The translations under genes were made by a program, and so were the position numbers. The notes beneath the pieces were generated by a model. That model was not told where the DNA came from. It saw only the letters and a program-made list of their open reading frames with translations, and did no database searches. Of a stretch of 64,000 bases of DNA, positions 9,565 through 17,304 are shown piece after piece (positions within the stretch are counted from its first letter, which is position 1; the number at the start of each line of letters is the position of its first letter). The stretch is from Methylosarcina fibrata AML-C10 (GTDB taxonomy: Bacteria; Pseudomonadota; Gammaproteobacteria; Methylococcales; Methylomonadaceae). The stretch lies in assembly GCF_000372865.1 (NCBI RefSeq), contig NZ_KB889965.1, forward strand, positions 3,989,786 to 4,053,785, read 5' to 3'.

Positions 9565-10161
9565 ATGAAATCAAAAGTGACTACGCTCACTCGGCGCTTT
9601 CTTATTGTATTGGCTTGCGCGGCGGCAGCCGTTGCGGCCGGTTTCTCGATTGAAGCGCTCCTCAGCCATCGATCCGGCTGGCCGTTCGGCCATACCCGGG
9701 CAGGACATGTAGCCGGCTGGGCCGGATTTGCTCTCACGCTGAGCGTATTCGGCTATTCGGTAAAAAAGCGCTCAGGATCAAGAACCGCCTGGCCCAAAGG
9801 CTGGTTTTTAGTTCATCAGGCGATGGGGATCGCGGGGCCGTCGTTGATTCTGATTCACTCGGGCTCCCATCTTCATGCCTTGGTCCCCCTTCTAGCCCTG
9901 CTGGCGATGGCCGTTACCGTAGTGAGTGGCGTCGTCGGTGTAGTAGTTCATCGCAAAGCATTAAGTTTGATGAAGAGCCGGCGTGCAGAATTCCTCGGCC
10001 AGGGGCTTTCTCCCGATGAGGTCGAAGATCGGCTTTATGATCTGGCGGCGGCCGAGAAGGCCTTCAGGACTTGGCGGATCATTCATGTGCCCATGTCTGT
10101 GATCTTTTTGGTTTTGACGATCCTTCACATCGTGGGCGCTTTGTATTTTGGAGGATGGTAA
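9565..10161 (+). CDS. Membrane protein, possible cytochrome b-like subunit
   Basis: A 198-residue protein with about five hydrophobic segments: an N-terminal helix, one around HVAGWAGFALTLSVFGY, one around WFLVHQAMGIAGPSLILIH, a central LLALLAMAVTVVSGVVGVVV and a final one around IIHVPMSVIFLVLTILHIVG. Histidines sit inside or at the edges of these helices (VHQ, LIHSGSHLH, IIHVP, LHIVG), as expected for b-heme ligation. It is coupled by TAATG to a five-heme cytochrome c, suggesting a membrane quinol-to-heme electron transfer pair. ATG 9565 is preferred; TTG 9559 is also possible. No exact family was recognised. Confidence 0.65.
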   Translation: MKSKVTTLTRRFLIVLACAAAAVAAGFSIEALLSHRSGWPFGHTRAGHVAGWAGFALTLSVFGYSVKKRSGSRTAWPKGWFLVHQAMGIAGPSLILIHSGSHLHALVPLLALLAMAVTVVSGVVGVVVHRKALSLMKSRRAEFLGQGLSPDEVEDRLYDLAAAEKAFRTWRIIHVPMSVIFLVLTILHIVGALYFGGW

Positions 10162-10727
10162 TGCGATTTTTTCCATTTCTTCACCGCACCGCCGCCACGG
10201 CTGCCATGGTTCTTCTCCTTTTGCTGGCGTGGCTCGTTTGGGGGACGCTGAAATATCCCGAATCGCTCTGGGCTCCGGGCGATTTGAGCCGGTTTCATGC
10301 AGAAACCGCCTGCAACGATTGTCATCGGCCGTTTCAGGGCGCATCCTCCGAAAAATGCATTGTCTGCCACAATGAAAAACGATTTTCCGAAGGCTCGAAT
10401 CCGGCCGTATCGGCGTTTCACCGGAAAGCCATAGACGAGCGGACATCGTGTGCGGACTGTCATACCGAGCATCGCGGCGTCCTGGCGAGAATAACTTATG
10501 GAACGATGATCAATCCTCACGGAGAATTCGTATTCCGGGCTACCGGCGCGGACTCGTGTACGGCTTGTCACGATTTCAGCGCCGGACGGGAATCGGACTC
10601 GTTCGTGCTTGATAACGCCGTCGTCAGGCGGCTGATGGCAGCAGGAGAGGGAGCCCATCGGCGGGGAAAAATGGCTGATTGCCTGGTTTGTCACGGCAGC
10701 CCCGGCATCGACGATGGCGAAGATTAA
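10161..10727 (+). CDS. Membrane-anchored pentaheme cytochrome c
   Basis: A 188-residue protein with one N-terminal hydrophobic helix (about residues 11-28) that acts as signal or anchor. Five c-type heme sites follow: CNDCH (51), CIVCH (66), CADCH (97), CTACH (133) and CLVCH (174). Additional histidines (FHAE, FHRK, EHRG) could serve as distal ligands. GGAGG lies 6 bp before ATG 10161, which overlaps the previous stop. The layout resembles cytochrome c3/NapC-NirT-type periplasmic electron carriers, but the partner is a b-like membrane protein and the terminal acceptor is unknown. Confidence 0.85.
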   Translation: MRFFPFLHRTAATAAMVLLLLLAWLVWGTLKYPESLWAPGDLSRFHAETACNDCHRPFQGASSEKCIVCHNEKRFSEGSNPAVSAFHRKAIDERTSCADCHTEHRGVLARITYGTMINPHGEFVFRATGADSCTACHDFSAGRESDSFVLDNAVVRRLMAAGEGAHRRGKMADCLVCHGSPGIDDGED

Positions 10728-10876
10728 TGTCATCCGACAGGACCGTAGGAGGAAAAAAGCGAACCGCATCGACTGAAGACTTCCACCCGGCCCTGAACAA
10801 ATAAAATCAATCCGGGTCTACATCATCACGTAAACCCCACCCTGTTCTGCATTTGGTTAACCGAAAGGGGGATGCC

Positions 10877-11107
10877 ATGCCCTACCATAACTTATCCGAC
10901 CTGCCCGACTCGGTAAAAGACAATCTGCCCAAGCACGCCCAGGAGATTTACAAGGAAGCGTTCAACAACGCCTGGGATCAATACAAGGACCCGGAGAAAC
11001 GGCGCGACGATTCGTCCCGGGAAGAAGTGGCCCACAAGGTCGCCTGGTCCGCGGTCAAAACGAAATACGAGAAAAAGGCCGACGAGTGGGTGGCCAAAAA
11101 AGAGTAG
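10877..11107 (+). CDS. chaB: ChaB family protein
   Basis: A 76-residue protein of the ChaB family, named as a regulator of the ChaA cation antiporter in E. coli, although its real function is unsettled. The family core is plain: LPDSVKDNLPKHAQEIYKEAFNNAW, then a KRRDDSSREEVAHKVAWSAVK helix. The start is placed at ATG 10877 because the protein then begins MPYHNLSDLP like its relatives and AAAGGGGGA precedes it. No chaA gene is nearby. Confidence 0.88.
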   Translation: MPYHNLSDLPDSVKDNLPKHAQEIYKEAFNNAWDQYKDPEKRRDDSSREEVAHKVAWSAVKTKYEKKADEWVAKKE

Positions 11108-11297
11108 TTCACCGAAGCCGCTTTCAACCCTCGGAGAAATTCCTTCCCGCCCGGGATTTTTTCCCGAAACGGCCGCGTTGCCGCCGGCTTTTCCCGAAGC
11201 GGACGCGATATTTTTTTAACCGGAAAGAGAGTGACATTTTCTTGCGCTCTTCTTACAATTCAAGTTCCTTATTGAGTTGAAGGATCACGTTAACGTC

Positions 11298-12647
11298 ATG
11301 GCTTTACGTCCGCATAACCGAAGACAAAGACTCGGCATCGCCTTTTTTCTCCTTTTCCTGGCGACGGCAGCCTTCGGCAATCCGCTGGAAGACTATGTTG
11401 CCGCCGCCGATTCGAACTACCGCTGGCTGCCCGTAAAATTCATCAATTACTCCTGGGGAACGGTCGGACATTACGATCTGACCAGCCAGAACTGGCGCGG
11501 CCATCTCTGGAAGCATCGTCTGGTCGTCGTCAGGCCCAATTCGGTCCGCAATCCCGACATGGCGTTACTCAGAATCGCAGGAGACGGCGACGGCGAAGGC
11601 CACGTCGACAGTTTGAAAACCCTGGCGGAGCGAGGCGGTGCGATCGCCGCGGTCCTAATGAACGTGCCCAATCAGCCGCTTTATGAGAATCGGCGCGAAG
11701 ACGCCTTGATCGCCTACACTTTGAACCAATACGTCAAGACCGGCGACGAGACCTGGCCTTTGCTCTTTCCGATGGTGAAAAGCGCGGTCAAGGCGATGGA
11801 CGCCGTTCAGGAAATCGCCCGGATCCAGCACAACCAGCAAATCGGCCGTTTTGTCGTCACCGGCGCTTCGAAACGGGGCTGGACCACCTGGCTGACGGCG
11901 GCGGTCGATCAACGAATCGCGGCGATCGCGCCGATGGTGATCGATACCTTGAACATGAAGGTGCAACTGCAATGGTCGGAGCAAATCTACGGCAAGCAAA
12001 GTTCGAAATTGCAGGATTATACCGAGTTGAACCTGCACCGGAAGATGGACAATCGGGCGATGCAGAAACTGCGCGGCTGGATCGATCCGTATGCCTATAT
12101 CCGGCATTTCACGATGCCGAAGCTGATCCTGCTCGGCACCAACGACCCTTACTGGACCGTCGATTCGCTCCGTCATTACTGGGACGAGTTGCCCGAGCCG
12201 AAACTGATCTTTCAGACCCCCAATGCCGGCCACAACCTGAACGGCGGCTGGGAGGCGCTGCAGACCTTAGCCGCCTTTTTTGAGCTGGTCGCGGACCGCA
12301 AGCCGCTGCCCGAAATCAACTGGCATTTCGATCGGACCTCGTCACGGAATCAGGTAAAGGCGCAGGTGTCCGTCAACCGGAAGGCACAGGCCATTCGCTT
12401 GTGGAGCGCCTATTCCGGAGACCGGGACTTTCGCAATGACGTCTGGGCGGAGCGGCCGCTGGACATAACCCCCGGAAGCAGCCATGCGGCCGCCGAAATC
12501 GCCGTGCCCGAGGCCGGGTACCGCGCCTTTCTGATGGAAGTGGATCTTGCCACCGAGTCCGGTCACGAGTACAAGCTGTCGACCGTCGTCAGAGTGACGC
12601 CCGACACGAAACCCTGCCTCTGTTGGTCCGTTCCCGAAAAACCGTAA
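11298..12647 (+). CDS. PhoPQ-activated pathogenicity-related protein (PqaA-like)
   Basis: A 449-residue exported protein with a signal peptide (basic start, then LGIAFFLLFLATAAFG). The rest is an alpha/beta-hydrolase-like domain of the PqaA family: an FVVTGASKRGWTTWL nucleophile-elbow-like segment, KLILLGTNDPYWTVDS and NAGHNL, which look like the acid and histidine positions, and a C-terminal beta domain. PqaA in Salmonella is PhoPQ-induced and linked to resistance to the peptide melittin; the catalytic activity is unknown. ATG 11298 is chosen over TTG 11277 because it gives a normal signal peptide. Confidence 0.85.
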   Translation: MALRPHNRRQRLGIAFFLLFLATAAFGNPLEDYVAAADSNYRWLPVKFINYSWGTVGHYDLTSQNWRGHLWKHRLVVVRPNSVRNPDMALLRIAGDGDGEGHVDSLKTLAERGGAIAAVLMNVPNQPLYENRREDALIAYTLNQYVKTGDETWPLLFPMVKSAVKAMDAVQEIARIQHNQQIGRFVVTGASKRGWTTWLTAAVDQRIAAIAPMVIDTLNMKVQLQWSEQIYGKQSSKLQDYTELNLHRKMDNRAMQKLRGWIDPYAYIRHFTMPKLILLGTNDPYWTVDSLRHYWDELPEPKLIFQTPNAGHNLNGGWEALQTLAAFFELVADRKPLPEINWHFDRTSSRNQVKAQVSVNRKAQAIRLWSAYSGDRDFRNDVWAERPLDITPGSSHAAAEIAVPEAGYRAFLMEVDLATESGHEYKLSTVVRVTPDTKPCLCWSVPEKP

Positions 12648-12660
12648 GGAGGCCCTGCCT

Positions 12661-13485
12661 ATGCACGCTTTTTCCGATGCTCTGAACTATCGAACTTATG
12701 GTGACAAAGTCTTTCTGGTGACCGGCGCGACCGGCGCGATCGGCAAGGCCATCGCCCGGCAGCTCGCCGGCACGGACGATTCGGAAGTCGTTCTGGTCTG
12801 CCGCGACCGGAGCAAAGCGGAACGGACCGTGAACGAAATCATCCATGCCACGCGCAATCCCAGGGTGCGTTTTATCCTGGCCGATTTGAGCCGGTACCGG
12901 GAGATTCGCGGACTGGCGGAACGCTGGAGCGGGCCCCTGCACGTCCTGATCAACAACGCCGCCTGCACTCCGCGCAGCCGTCTGGAGACGCCCGAAGGCA
13001 TCGAATTGCAGTTTGCCACGAACGTACTGGGCTATTTCCGGCTCATCGACGAATTCACTTCCATCTTGAAAGCCTCGGCGCCGGCCCGGATCGTCAACGT
13101 CGCCAGTTACTGGGCCGGGGGGCTGGATCTTGGCGATCTGGAGTTCACCCGCCGGCGCTATGACAACGACAAAGCCTATCGGCAGTCCAAGCAGGCCGAC
13201 CGCATGCTCAGCGTGGCTTTTGCCGAAAAACTCGAGCCTTACCGCATCGCGGTCAATGCTTGCCATCCCGGCGACGTCCATTCGGTCTTAAGCCATAACC
13301 TGGGCTTCGGCGGCCACGAGACGCCGGATCAGGGCGCGGCCACTCCGGTCTGGCTGGCGACCCGGCCGGACGGGCAGCATCAGACCGGGAAATATTACGA
13401 ACACGGGCGCGAGACCGCTTGCGCTTTCAGCCGGGACCGGGCGGGAGTGAAGGCTCTGTATGATATTTGCGGAAACTACTGTTGA
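12661..13485 (+). CDS. Short-chain dehydrogenase/reductase
   Basis: A 274-residue NAD(P)-dependent SDR resembling the retinol dehydrogenase-like subgroup. It shows the Rossmann motif VTGATGAIGKAIA, the structural LINNAA, a serine in VNVASYW and the catalytic YRQSKQADRM (Tyr-x-x-x-Lys). The substrate is not predictable. It starts 13 bp after the PqaA-like gene with AAGGAGG upstream, so the two are probably co-transcribed. Confidence 0.88.
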   Translation: MHAFSDALNYRTYGDKVFLVTGATGAIGKAIARQLAGTDDSEVVLVCRDRSKAERTVNEIIHATRNPRVRFILADLSRYREIRGLAERWSGPLHVLINNAACTPRSRLETPEGIELQFATNVLGYFRLIDEFTSILKASAPARIVNVASYWAGGLDLGDLEFTRRRYDNDKAYRQSKQADRMLSVAFAEKLEPYRIAVNACHPGDVHSVLSHNLGFGGHETPDQGAATPVWLATRPDGQHQTGKYYEHGRETACAFSRDRAGVKALYDICGNYC

Positions 13486-13574
13486 GAAGCGGACTTTGGC
13501 CGGGCGCCGGGCAAGACAATCCCGGCGATCATGGCGCGTTCCGGAGCGAATGAATTCGTCAGCGAAGAACAATC

Positions 13575-14771
13575 TCAAAGCCTGTCGATGTCTTTCAGCC
13601 TTTGCTCCAGCCAGCGGTCGATGATCTCCAGAAGCTGTTCCTTTACCGGGCTCGCGGAAAAAAGCTGTTCGTGATGGCTGGCGTCCGCCAGCAGCACGAT
13701 CCGGTTGTGGGGGTTGAGACGGCGGGTCGCCGCCGCAAAATCGGTATTGCCCCAGGCCGGCGTGATGGGATCGTGTTCGGAATAAATCAGCAAATAAGGA
13801 AGATCGAATTGCCGCATGCGCGCCCGAAATTCGATGATTTCTTTCTCCACGCTCAGCACGAAGCTTAGCAGCGAGCGCTTGATCATGTATTTGTCGTGGA
13901 TCAGGCGGATTTTTTCCTCTTCCGAGTCGGTCAGATAATTTTTCACCCAGTCCGGTGCGGTCGGCGAGAACAACAGGCGAAGGCCGGGCAGGGACAGCAG
14001 TTCAATCAGGCCGTCCTGCAGCGGAACGGCGACCAGGGCGACGAACTGATTGAACAGCATGACCGGGAGCGGCTCGGCGTGCGGATTCAAAAAGTGTTCG
14101 TGCGTATGGAAGGTAAAGTCGACGATCGGATTCTGGAACCATCCGCGCCAGCCCGGCACTTGCGTGACGGAAAAGGCCGGGCCGCTGAAGACTATGCCTT
14201 GGACCCTGGCCGCGGCCGGGTCTTCTTTGGCCTGAAGCAGATAGCTTGAGGCGACCAGGGAGCCGAGGCTGTGCGACAGAATGAAAATCGGCAGCGGTTT
14301 CCGGCCGGAAGGGCTGCGGCAGCGGCCGGCCAGGTAGTTCAGTGCCTGCCCCAGATCTTCCCGCATCGGCTGCAAATCGTCCAGCCGTTCCTGTTCGAGA
14401 AAGGCGCGGCCGACGTCGTAGCCGGGCGCGCCGCCGGTCACGCGGGCGTGGGCCTTGGCCAGCACCGGATTGCTCATGCCGTGGGCGGTCAGATCGATTC
14501 CTACCACCATAAAGCGGCCGGAGAAATGCCGGGCGACGTCGCCGTAGCGGCCCACGTGTTCGTTCATGCCGTGCACGATGAGCAGGCAGCCCTGCATCGA
14601 AGCCGGCGATCGAGGCGCGAGCGTCTGCAATTGCCGTCGGGCATCGCTGCCCGCAACCGGGAGAGTGACCGCTTCGCCCCAGAAAGGATAGGGCTGAGTG
14701 ACCAATTGCCGATGAGCGCAGCCGATCAGCAGCGGCAAGACGCAAAGAATCATCAACGCACGCATCGGCAA
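13575..14771 (-). CDS. Lipoprotein alpha/beta hydrolase (lysophospholipase-like)
   Basis: A 398-residue protein with a lipoprotein signal (ALMILCVLPLLIGC, lipobox Cys18) and a serine hydrolase fold of the monoacylglycerol lipase type. Motifs: LIVHGMNEHVGRY oxyanion region, ILSHSLGSLVASSYL nucleophile elbow (Ser in SHSLGS), an SEHDPITP acid segment and DASHHEQL with the histidine. It is probably anchored to a membrane and acts on lipids or esters. It is convergent with the SDR and lies just downstream of the PEBP gene, with about 12 bp between them. Confidence 0.85.
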   Translation of the reverse strand: MPMRALMILCVLPLLIGCAHRQLVTQPYPFWGEAVTLPVAGSDARRQLQTLAPRSPASMQGCLLIVHGMNEHVGRYGDVARHFSGRFMVVGIDLTAHGMSNPVLAKAHARVTGGAPGYDVGRAFLEQERLDDLQPMREDLGQALNYLAGRCRSPSGRKPLPIFILSHSLGSLVASSYLLQAKEDPAAARVQGIVFSGPAFSVTQVPGWRGWFQNPIVDFTFHTHEHFLNPHAEPLPVMLFNQFVALVAVPLQDGLIELLSLPGLRLLFSPTAPDWVKNYLTDSEEEKIRLIHDKYMIKRSLLSFVLSVEKEIIEFRARMRQFDLPYLLIYSEHDPITPAWGNTDFAAATRRLNPHNRIVLLADASHHEQLFSASPVKEQLLEIIDRWLEQRLKDIDRL

Positions 14772-14783
14772 CCGCTCGTTCCC

Positions 14784-15257
14784 TTATTTGCGTTGATAGG
14801 TTCCTATCAGTTCGGCCTGATCCAGAATGTGCCCGGACATGGCCCTCTCCAGCCGGGCCTTGTCGGGCTGGTGCAAATCGGGCAGTTCGACGTCCAGGGC
14901 GTAGAGCTTGAAAAAATAACGATGCCGGCCGATCGGCGGACAGGGTCCGCGGTAACCGGTTTGCTTCCAGTCGTTCTTGCCTTCCAGCGTGCCCTGCGGC
15001 AAGTCCTTCGGAGCAACGTTTTCGGCCAGGCCGGAAGCCGACGGCGGAATGTTATAGAGCAGCCAGTGAACCCAGGTCATTTTGGGAGCAGCCGGATCCG
15101 GAGCGTCGGGGTCGTCGACGATCAGGACCAGGCTTTTGGCCTGGGCAGGAACGTCGACCCAGCTTAAAGCGGGCGAAACATCGGCGCCGTCGCAGGTGTA
15201 TTCCTGGGGAGCTTCATTGAGATGGACGAAAGCGGGTGATTTAAGAGATAGGGACAT
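14784..15257 (-). CDS. YbhB/YbcL family PEBP (Raf kinase inhibitor-like) protein
   Basis: A 157-residue phosphatidylethanolamine-binding-protein homologue. It shows EYTCDGADVSPALSW, the ligand-site strand LVLIVDDPDAPDP, TWVHWLLYNIP, and the YRGPCPPIGRHRYFFKLYALD signature. The start is set at 15257, where AAGGAGGAACCGCC precedes the ATG; a longer in-frame start at 15353 would add 32 unrelated residues. The bacterial function is unknown. Confidence 0.9.
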   Translation of the reverse strand: MSLSLKSPAFVHLNEAPQEYTCDGADVSPALSWVDVPAQAKSLVLIVDDPDAPDPAAPKMTWVHWLLYNIPPSASGLAENVAPKDLPQGTLEGKNDWKQTGYRGPCPPIGRHRYFFKLYALDVELPDLHQPDKARLERAMSGHILDQAELIGTYQRK

Positions 15258-15447
15258 GGCGGTTCCTCCTTCAATCGACAAAGCGGTGGCGGTATGGCCG
15301 CAAAGCGTTAAACAGACGATTCTGAGACATCGCTGATGCATTCCGGTTTTCATTGTTTTCCTCCTGCTGAAAGGTTAATGCCTGCAAGCAGGGTCAAATC
15401 GGACCCGTGTTGAGGGTTCCGGGAAAGCTCCTTGGGAACTGCTTGCG

Positions 15448-16854
15448 TTAGGGAATCTCCTTGCCTTTCGGCGTTTTTCGAAAGTCTTCCGGCGTAAGAT
15501 TTTGGGTCAGGGTAAAGACGCCTTCGACTACGTGCCGGCGCATTTCTATTTCGATCATCACCGTTTGATTGGGTTCGAAATAACGTTTCAGCGCGGCGAA
15601 GGTTCCTTTGTGTTCGGCCACGGTGTAATAGGCAAAACCCGTTTCGGGACGGGCGATGATCTTGAATCCGAATTTACCTTCCAGTTCGGGCCGGTTCAAT
15701 CCTTCGTTCATTACGTCGTAATTGACGTAATAAGTCAGTTTGCCGCGGTTCAATTGATTCCGCTGGCGATCGACGAAAAATCCTTCCGGCAAATGATTTT
15801 CATTGTACTGGGGTCCTGCGGTAAATAATAGATCGTAGTCGGTGAGCTGATTGCCTTGGTCGTCGATCAAACGGAATACCAGCATGCAATAGCGGTTCGT
15901 GATGAAGGTGCGTTCGATAAGAAAAAGGGCGCGCGCGTGTTCGATGCGTTCGTCCTGCTGGGTTTTAACCGTCATTGCGTCGAATTCCTTGACGGCCTTG
16001 TTGTAGGCGGAAGCCGTGCCGATCTGCAGGCAGCGCAGGATGGCGGCCAGGGTCGGGTGAGAGCCGTCATCGCCAGCGCGCACGCTGCGGATGATGCCGA
16101 TGTCTTCGCCGGAATGGGACAGGCCGGGAAGGACGCCGAATACGGTTTTCTGGAAATGGTCGTTCTTTTTGAGTTTGAGCGTGCCGTCCGTTTGCAGCAG
16201 TCGGATCAGCCCGAAATTCATGTTGGCGGAGGCGACGCGGACGATGCCGTCGGAGCCGGCTTCCCCGGTATAGGCGTTCAGGTTGTCGTAGAAAGCCCGG
16301 TCGATTTTCTGGCCGGTCAGAATAAATACGAAAAGCCCGGCGCTGGTGCAGTCGTAGGACAGCCATTCGCAATTCAAATCCCAGCTCTGCTCGCTGCCCA
16401 GTTCCAGCCAGTTGAGCACGCCGGCGCCCGGCTCCACGCCTTCGGCGAAATACCTCAACCGGGCAAGTCGGCTTTTGCCGAGCTGCGCCAGGGCGGAGCC
16501 GTGATTGGGCGGAGCCAGCATGATCAGATGGCTCAGAGGGCAGGAGGACAACTGGTTTCCGTAGAAGCGGGTAATCCAGTTTCGCACCAGCGGCCCTCCG
16601 GTCGAATGGGTGATGCAGACAAAGCGCTCGCCTTTTTTGAGTTTGGGCAAAACCTCCTTGGCCACCGCGTTCTGCATGCCGCGCGCGATGTCGTCCATCG
16701 TGATTTCATCGAAAAAACTGACGTATTTGGCCAGGTACAGATGAGTCGTTTCGATTTTCAGGCCGGCCGGAGCCTTGGCCAGCAACGCACGGGGCAGCCC
16801 GCCGTAGGTATCGGTATTGGTGACGCTCCAGCCGTGAATAAAGACGATAAGCAT
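15448..16854 (-). CDS. Alpha/beta hydrolase, lipase-like, with C-terminal extra domain
   Basis: A 468-residue protein whose first 300 residues form a hydrolase domain. It begins LIVFIHGWSVTNTDTYGGL, followed by the nucleophile elbow ITHSTGGPLVRNW (Ser in HSTGG) and LIMLAPPNHGSAL, as in PGAP1/lipase-type esterases. A histidine near GVLPGLSHSGED could complete the triad. The remaining 150 residues look beta-rich and are unrecognised. No signal peptide is visible, so it is probably cytosolic. Confidence 0.8.
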   Translation of the reverse strand: MLIVFIHGWSVTNTDTYGGLPRALLAKAPAGLKIETTHLYLAKYVSFFDEITMDDIARGMQNAVAKEVLPKLKKGERFVCITHSTGGPLVRNWITRFYGNQLSSCPLSHLIMLAPPNHGSALAQLGKSRLARLRYFAEGVEPGAGVLNWLELGSEQSWDLNCEWLSYDCTSAGLFVFILTGQKIDRAFYDNLNAYTGEAGSDGIVRVASANMNFGLIRLLQTDGTLKLKKNDHFQKTVFGVLPGLSHSGEDIGIIRSVRAGDDGSHPTLAAILRCLQIGTASAYNKAVKEFDAMTVKTQQDERIEHARALFLIERTFITNRYCMLVFRLIDDQGNQLTDYDLLFTAGPQYNENHLPEGFFVDRQRNQLNRGKLTYYVNYDVMNEGLNRPELEGKFGFKIIARPETGFAYYTVAEHKGTFAALKRYFEPNQTVMIEIEMRRHVVEGVFTLTQNLTPEDFRKTPKGKEIP

Positions 16855-17304
16855 TGGACAGCACTCCTTTGGTTTAGTGGTGGGCGGATTATCCCTCTAA
16901 TAATTATCTTATAGCAACGGTACGGCAAAGGCTATGGCATTGCACTGGGTGCAAGTCCGACAAAAAAGGGAACGACTGCCATAAGAAGAGGAAATTTTTA
17001 ATTGTAGCCCGTCAACAATTTGCCTCGGCAGCGGGGATGACCGCGTTCCGTTGGGCGCCGTCTGAAAAAGACCTGCGAGGTTTTTAAAACCTCGCAGGTC
17101 CGGTTCTATTGTTTCGTTTCAACAGGGCTGACTGCTAGCCTTGCTCCATGTATCCATTACCGGGGCATTCAAGTTTTGATACCATTTCCAGGCGTGACTT
17201 AAATGAAATGATAAGTCTCAAATTTCTGATATAGCGACTTTGGCTTAAATCCGGGAGCAATCCTTATTTTCTAAAATTATTACCGAGTCAGGTTTAAAAC
17301 AGTT
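16855..17304. other. Intergenic region with palindromic repeat
   Basis: About 450 bp between two minus-strand genes. It carries the palindromic repeat element listed separately and otherwise no gene that I can support. Confidence 0.5.
17070..17140 (+). repeat. Palindromic dispersed repeat, copy 1
   Basis: A perfect inverted repeat with 15-bp arms (GACCTGCGAGGTTTT, one T, AAAACCTCGCAGGTC) at 17070-17100 is followed by a tail ending TTTCGTTTCAACAGGGCTGACTGCTAGCC. The same hairpin plus tail occurs in inverse orientation at 46530-46603, so this is a dispersed element rather than a simple terminator. This copy shows only one of the two ends seen in copy 2. Confidence 0.75.

Noticed and set aside
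16925-17000. GGGTGCAAGTCCGAC string resembling group II intron flanks
   Set aside because: Only a short string; no domain V hairpin or reverse transcriptase nearby.
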